Made by a program: the position numbers and the translations under genes
The notes under the pieces: generated by a model
Told to the model about the DNA's origin: nothing
The model's database searches: none
Seen by the model: the letters and a program-made list of their open reading frames with translations, nothing else
In this document: piece after piece, positions 12,344 to 13,090 of the stretch
Layout of the letters: each line of letters starts with the position of its first letter
How positions within the stretch are numbered: position 1 is the first letter of the stretch
Assembly: GCA_031269405.1 (NCBI GenBank)
Contig: JAISZE010000022.1
Location: 1 to 13,090 of the forward strand
Reading direction: 5' to 3'
Length of the DNA stretch: 13,090 nt
From: Treponema sp.
GTDB taxonomy: Bacteria; Spirochaetota; Spirochaetia; Treponematales; Breznakiellaceae

Positions 12344-12366
12344 ATGTGTGTCATTTTGACACACAT
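12344..12366. repeat. Perfect 10-bp palindrome with 3-base spacer
   Basis: ATGTGTGTCA (12344-12353), TTT, then TGACACACAT (12357-12366). It lies just beyond the repeat array. It could be a regulator operator or a stem-loop; nothing next to it decides which. Confidence 0.7.
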
Positions 12367-12394
12367 GCGGGAAAATACAGGAAAAATGAAGGCT

Positions 12395-12409
12395 GCGGGT
12401 AAAACCCGC
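12395..12409. repeat. Small G+C-rich stem-loop at the regulator-remnant boundary
   Basis: GCGGGT-AAA-ACCCGC (12395-12409) lies 6 bp from the point where homology of the regulator remnant to NtrC-like proteins stops. On the plus strand it is followed by CTTTAT, which is a weak terminator at best. It may mark the breakpoint of the rearrangement. Confidence 0.5.
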
Positions 12410-12415
12410 CTTTAT

Positions 12416-12768
12416 AAAGCGGCTTTCTTTTATCAAGGTTTCAAGATCCCGGTTAGTAACGGAGATGATCCTGGCGTTTATGGGGATGTCGCTGTTTCCC
12501 CCAAGGCGGCGGACCTTTTTTTCCTGAAGGACTCTAAGGAGCTTTACCTGGAGGGCCATTGGCCCCCTCCCTATTTCGTCCAGGAAAATGGTCCCCCTTC
12601 CTGCCAGTTCGAACAGGCCCTGCTTGCGGCCCGCCGCTCCGGTAAAACTCCCCTTCTCGTGGCCGAACAGTTCGCTTTCCATGAGGCCCCCAAGGAATCA
12701 ATGCCCTCAAGACCGAGGTATTTCTTCAGCGATTCCCTTATGTTTTTTTCATCGTCAACAATCAGTGA
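12416..12768 (-). pseudogene. Remnant of an NtrC-family sigma-54-dependent response regulator
   Basis: Two fragments in different frames. Bases 12697-12768 encode SLIVDDEKNIRESLKKYLG and a few more residues, the first strand and helix of a receiver domain, including the acidic DD pair. The frame then shifts near 12690. Bases 12416-12682 encode [15 protein letters not shown] (the GAFTGA-type sigma-54 contact loop), [11 protein letters not shown] (Walker B) and [29 protein letters not shown] (sensor I region). Missing are most of the receiver including the phosphorylated Asp, the Walker A segment, the second half of the AAA+ domain and the DNA-binding helix-turn-helix. Homology stops abruptly at ESRF near 12416. 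No valid start codon precedes the receiver piece. A functional protein is excluded, and a double internal/terminal deletion is the simplest history. The minus-strand frame stays open through the 21-bp array to about 11900 only because the array is a multiple of three. Confidence 0.85.
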
Positions 12769-12827
12769 GGCGCAATGCCCGCAAAAATGGTTAAAAAATC
12801 AATCGCGTTATATAAAATATCATACAC

Positions 12828-12856
12828 TTGTAAAAGATTATCCAGTATAATATAAT
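12828..12856 (+). promoter_or_regulatory. Putative sigma-70 promoter of the right-edge gene, leaderless geometry
   Basis: TTGTAA (12828-12833; 4 of 6) is followed by a 17-bp spacer and a perfect TATAAT (12851-12856). The ATG at 12864 follows after seven bases, so +1 falls at or beside the start codon. An overlapping second TATAAT lies at 12846-12851. The surrounding AT-rich composition raises the chance of a coincidental match. Confidence 0.5.
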
Positions 12857-12863
12857 GGGATTC

Positions 12864-13090
12864 ATGAATATTGATAGAACAATTTCAACACAAAAGCCTC
12901 AATTATTGACCTATTTCAGAAATAGGGGAGAAGAATCTATCGAGGAAATATCAAGAAATTATTCACAAAAAAAATTTAAACAGAAAGCATCAGAAGTAAA
13001 TAGGGCGATCATCGAAACAAAAAACAAATTGCTATTAACTATTTCACAAAAGGCAAAAGATGAAAATTGGACCCGTATAGATTTATTGAA
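12864..13090 (+). CDS. AT-rich gene of unknown function, 3' end beyond the window
   Basis: The open frame runs from ATG 12864 to the edge: 75 complete codons plus two bases. The protein begins MNIDRTISTQKPQLLTYFRN and continues with Lys/Glu/Asn/Gln-rich, helix-favouring sequence (EESIEEISRNYSQKKFKQKA, then a segment ending NWTRIDLL). It has no signal peptide or membrane segment and I do not recognise the family. Composition is about 30% G+C over 12901-13020, far below the rest of the window, and it is on the opposite strand from every other gene, which suggests horizontal acquisition. An in-frame ATG at 12855 is possible but overlaps the -10 hexamer. No real Shine-Dalgarno is present (GGGA is only three bases from the ATG). 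It may be the first gene of an accessory or defence cassette, but nothing seen here shows that. Confidence 0.6.
   Translation, partial: MNIDRTISTQKPQLLTYFRNRGEESIEEISRNYSQKKFKQKASEVNRAIIETKNKLLLTISQKAKDENWTRIDLL

Noticed and set aside
11900..12682. 260-codon minus-strand frame joining the AAA+ remnant, GSNS repeats and a tail
   Set aside because: It starts inside an AAA+ domain without Walker A. It stays open through the repeats only because 21 is divisible by three, and then overlaps the exported-protein gene in another frame.
12101..12850. 249-codon plus-strand frame with VRPFCPG heptads
   Set aside because: No ribosome-binding site; it runs antisense through the regulator remnant. The heptads are a consequence of the DNA minisatellite.

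Overview
The window looks like a chromosomal segment of a moderately GC-rich anaerobe. A spirochete of the Treponema group, perhaps an insect-gut lineage, is my best guess. This rests on the fused aroD-aroE gene, the style of a small exported protein and general protein character, not on any marker gene, so confidence is moderate to low. Everything from 1 to about 12035 is coded on the minus strand. The right edge (about 12786-13090) is strongly AT-rich and carries the start of a plus-strand gene.

In transcription order (right to left), a compact cluster comes first: a small exported protein (11580-12035), a bifunctional 3-dehydroquinate dehydratase/shikimate dehydrogenase (10049-11557) and ribose-5-phosphate isomerase A (9305-10021), with gaps of 22 and 27 bp. 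After 91 bp comes a second tight unit: a Cys-rich DUF6062-like protein (8557-9213) and two half-size ABC exporters (6735-8546 and 4890-6722), with gaps of 10 and 12 bp. The two ABC proteins have complementary degenerate ATP-site motifs, as expected of a heterodimeric exporter with one catalytic and one degenerate site. A perfect 15-bp-arm hairpin follows.

The third unit is saccharolytic: a cytoplasmic GH2 beta-galactosidase (1466-4765) and a right-handed beta-helix protein (8-1279). LacZ has no Shine-Dalgarno sequence, but a promoter-like TTGACG-N17-TACCAT places +1 at or next to its ATG, so its mRNA may be leaderless. Between the two genes sits a 154-bp non-coding element (1311-1464) with 13-bp terminal inverted repeats that begin and end in TA. 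It is packed with stem-loops and resembles a Tc1/mariner/IS630-type MITE. Removing it leaves the two genes only about 30 bp apart.

The right 1 kb is a decayed junction. A leader with a perfect ribosome-binding site precedes a two-codon ORF (Met-Ala-stop). Next is a 9-copy 21-bp minisatellite (12148-12336), then two perfect small inverted repeats. A doubly truncated, frameshifted remnant of an NtrC-family sigma-54 response regulator follows (12416-12768). Beyond it composition drops to about 30% G+C and a new gene runs off the edge, also with a promoter placed for a leaderless transcript. No tRNA, rRNA, CRISPR array or complete transposase was found. The strongest candidates for something undescribed are the stem-loop element, the 21-bp array with the regulator remnant and AT-rich boundary, and the DUF6062/heterodimeric ABC unit.
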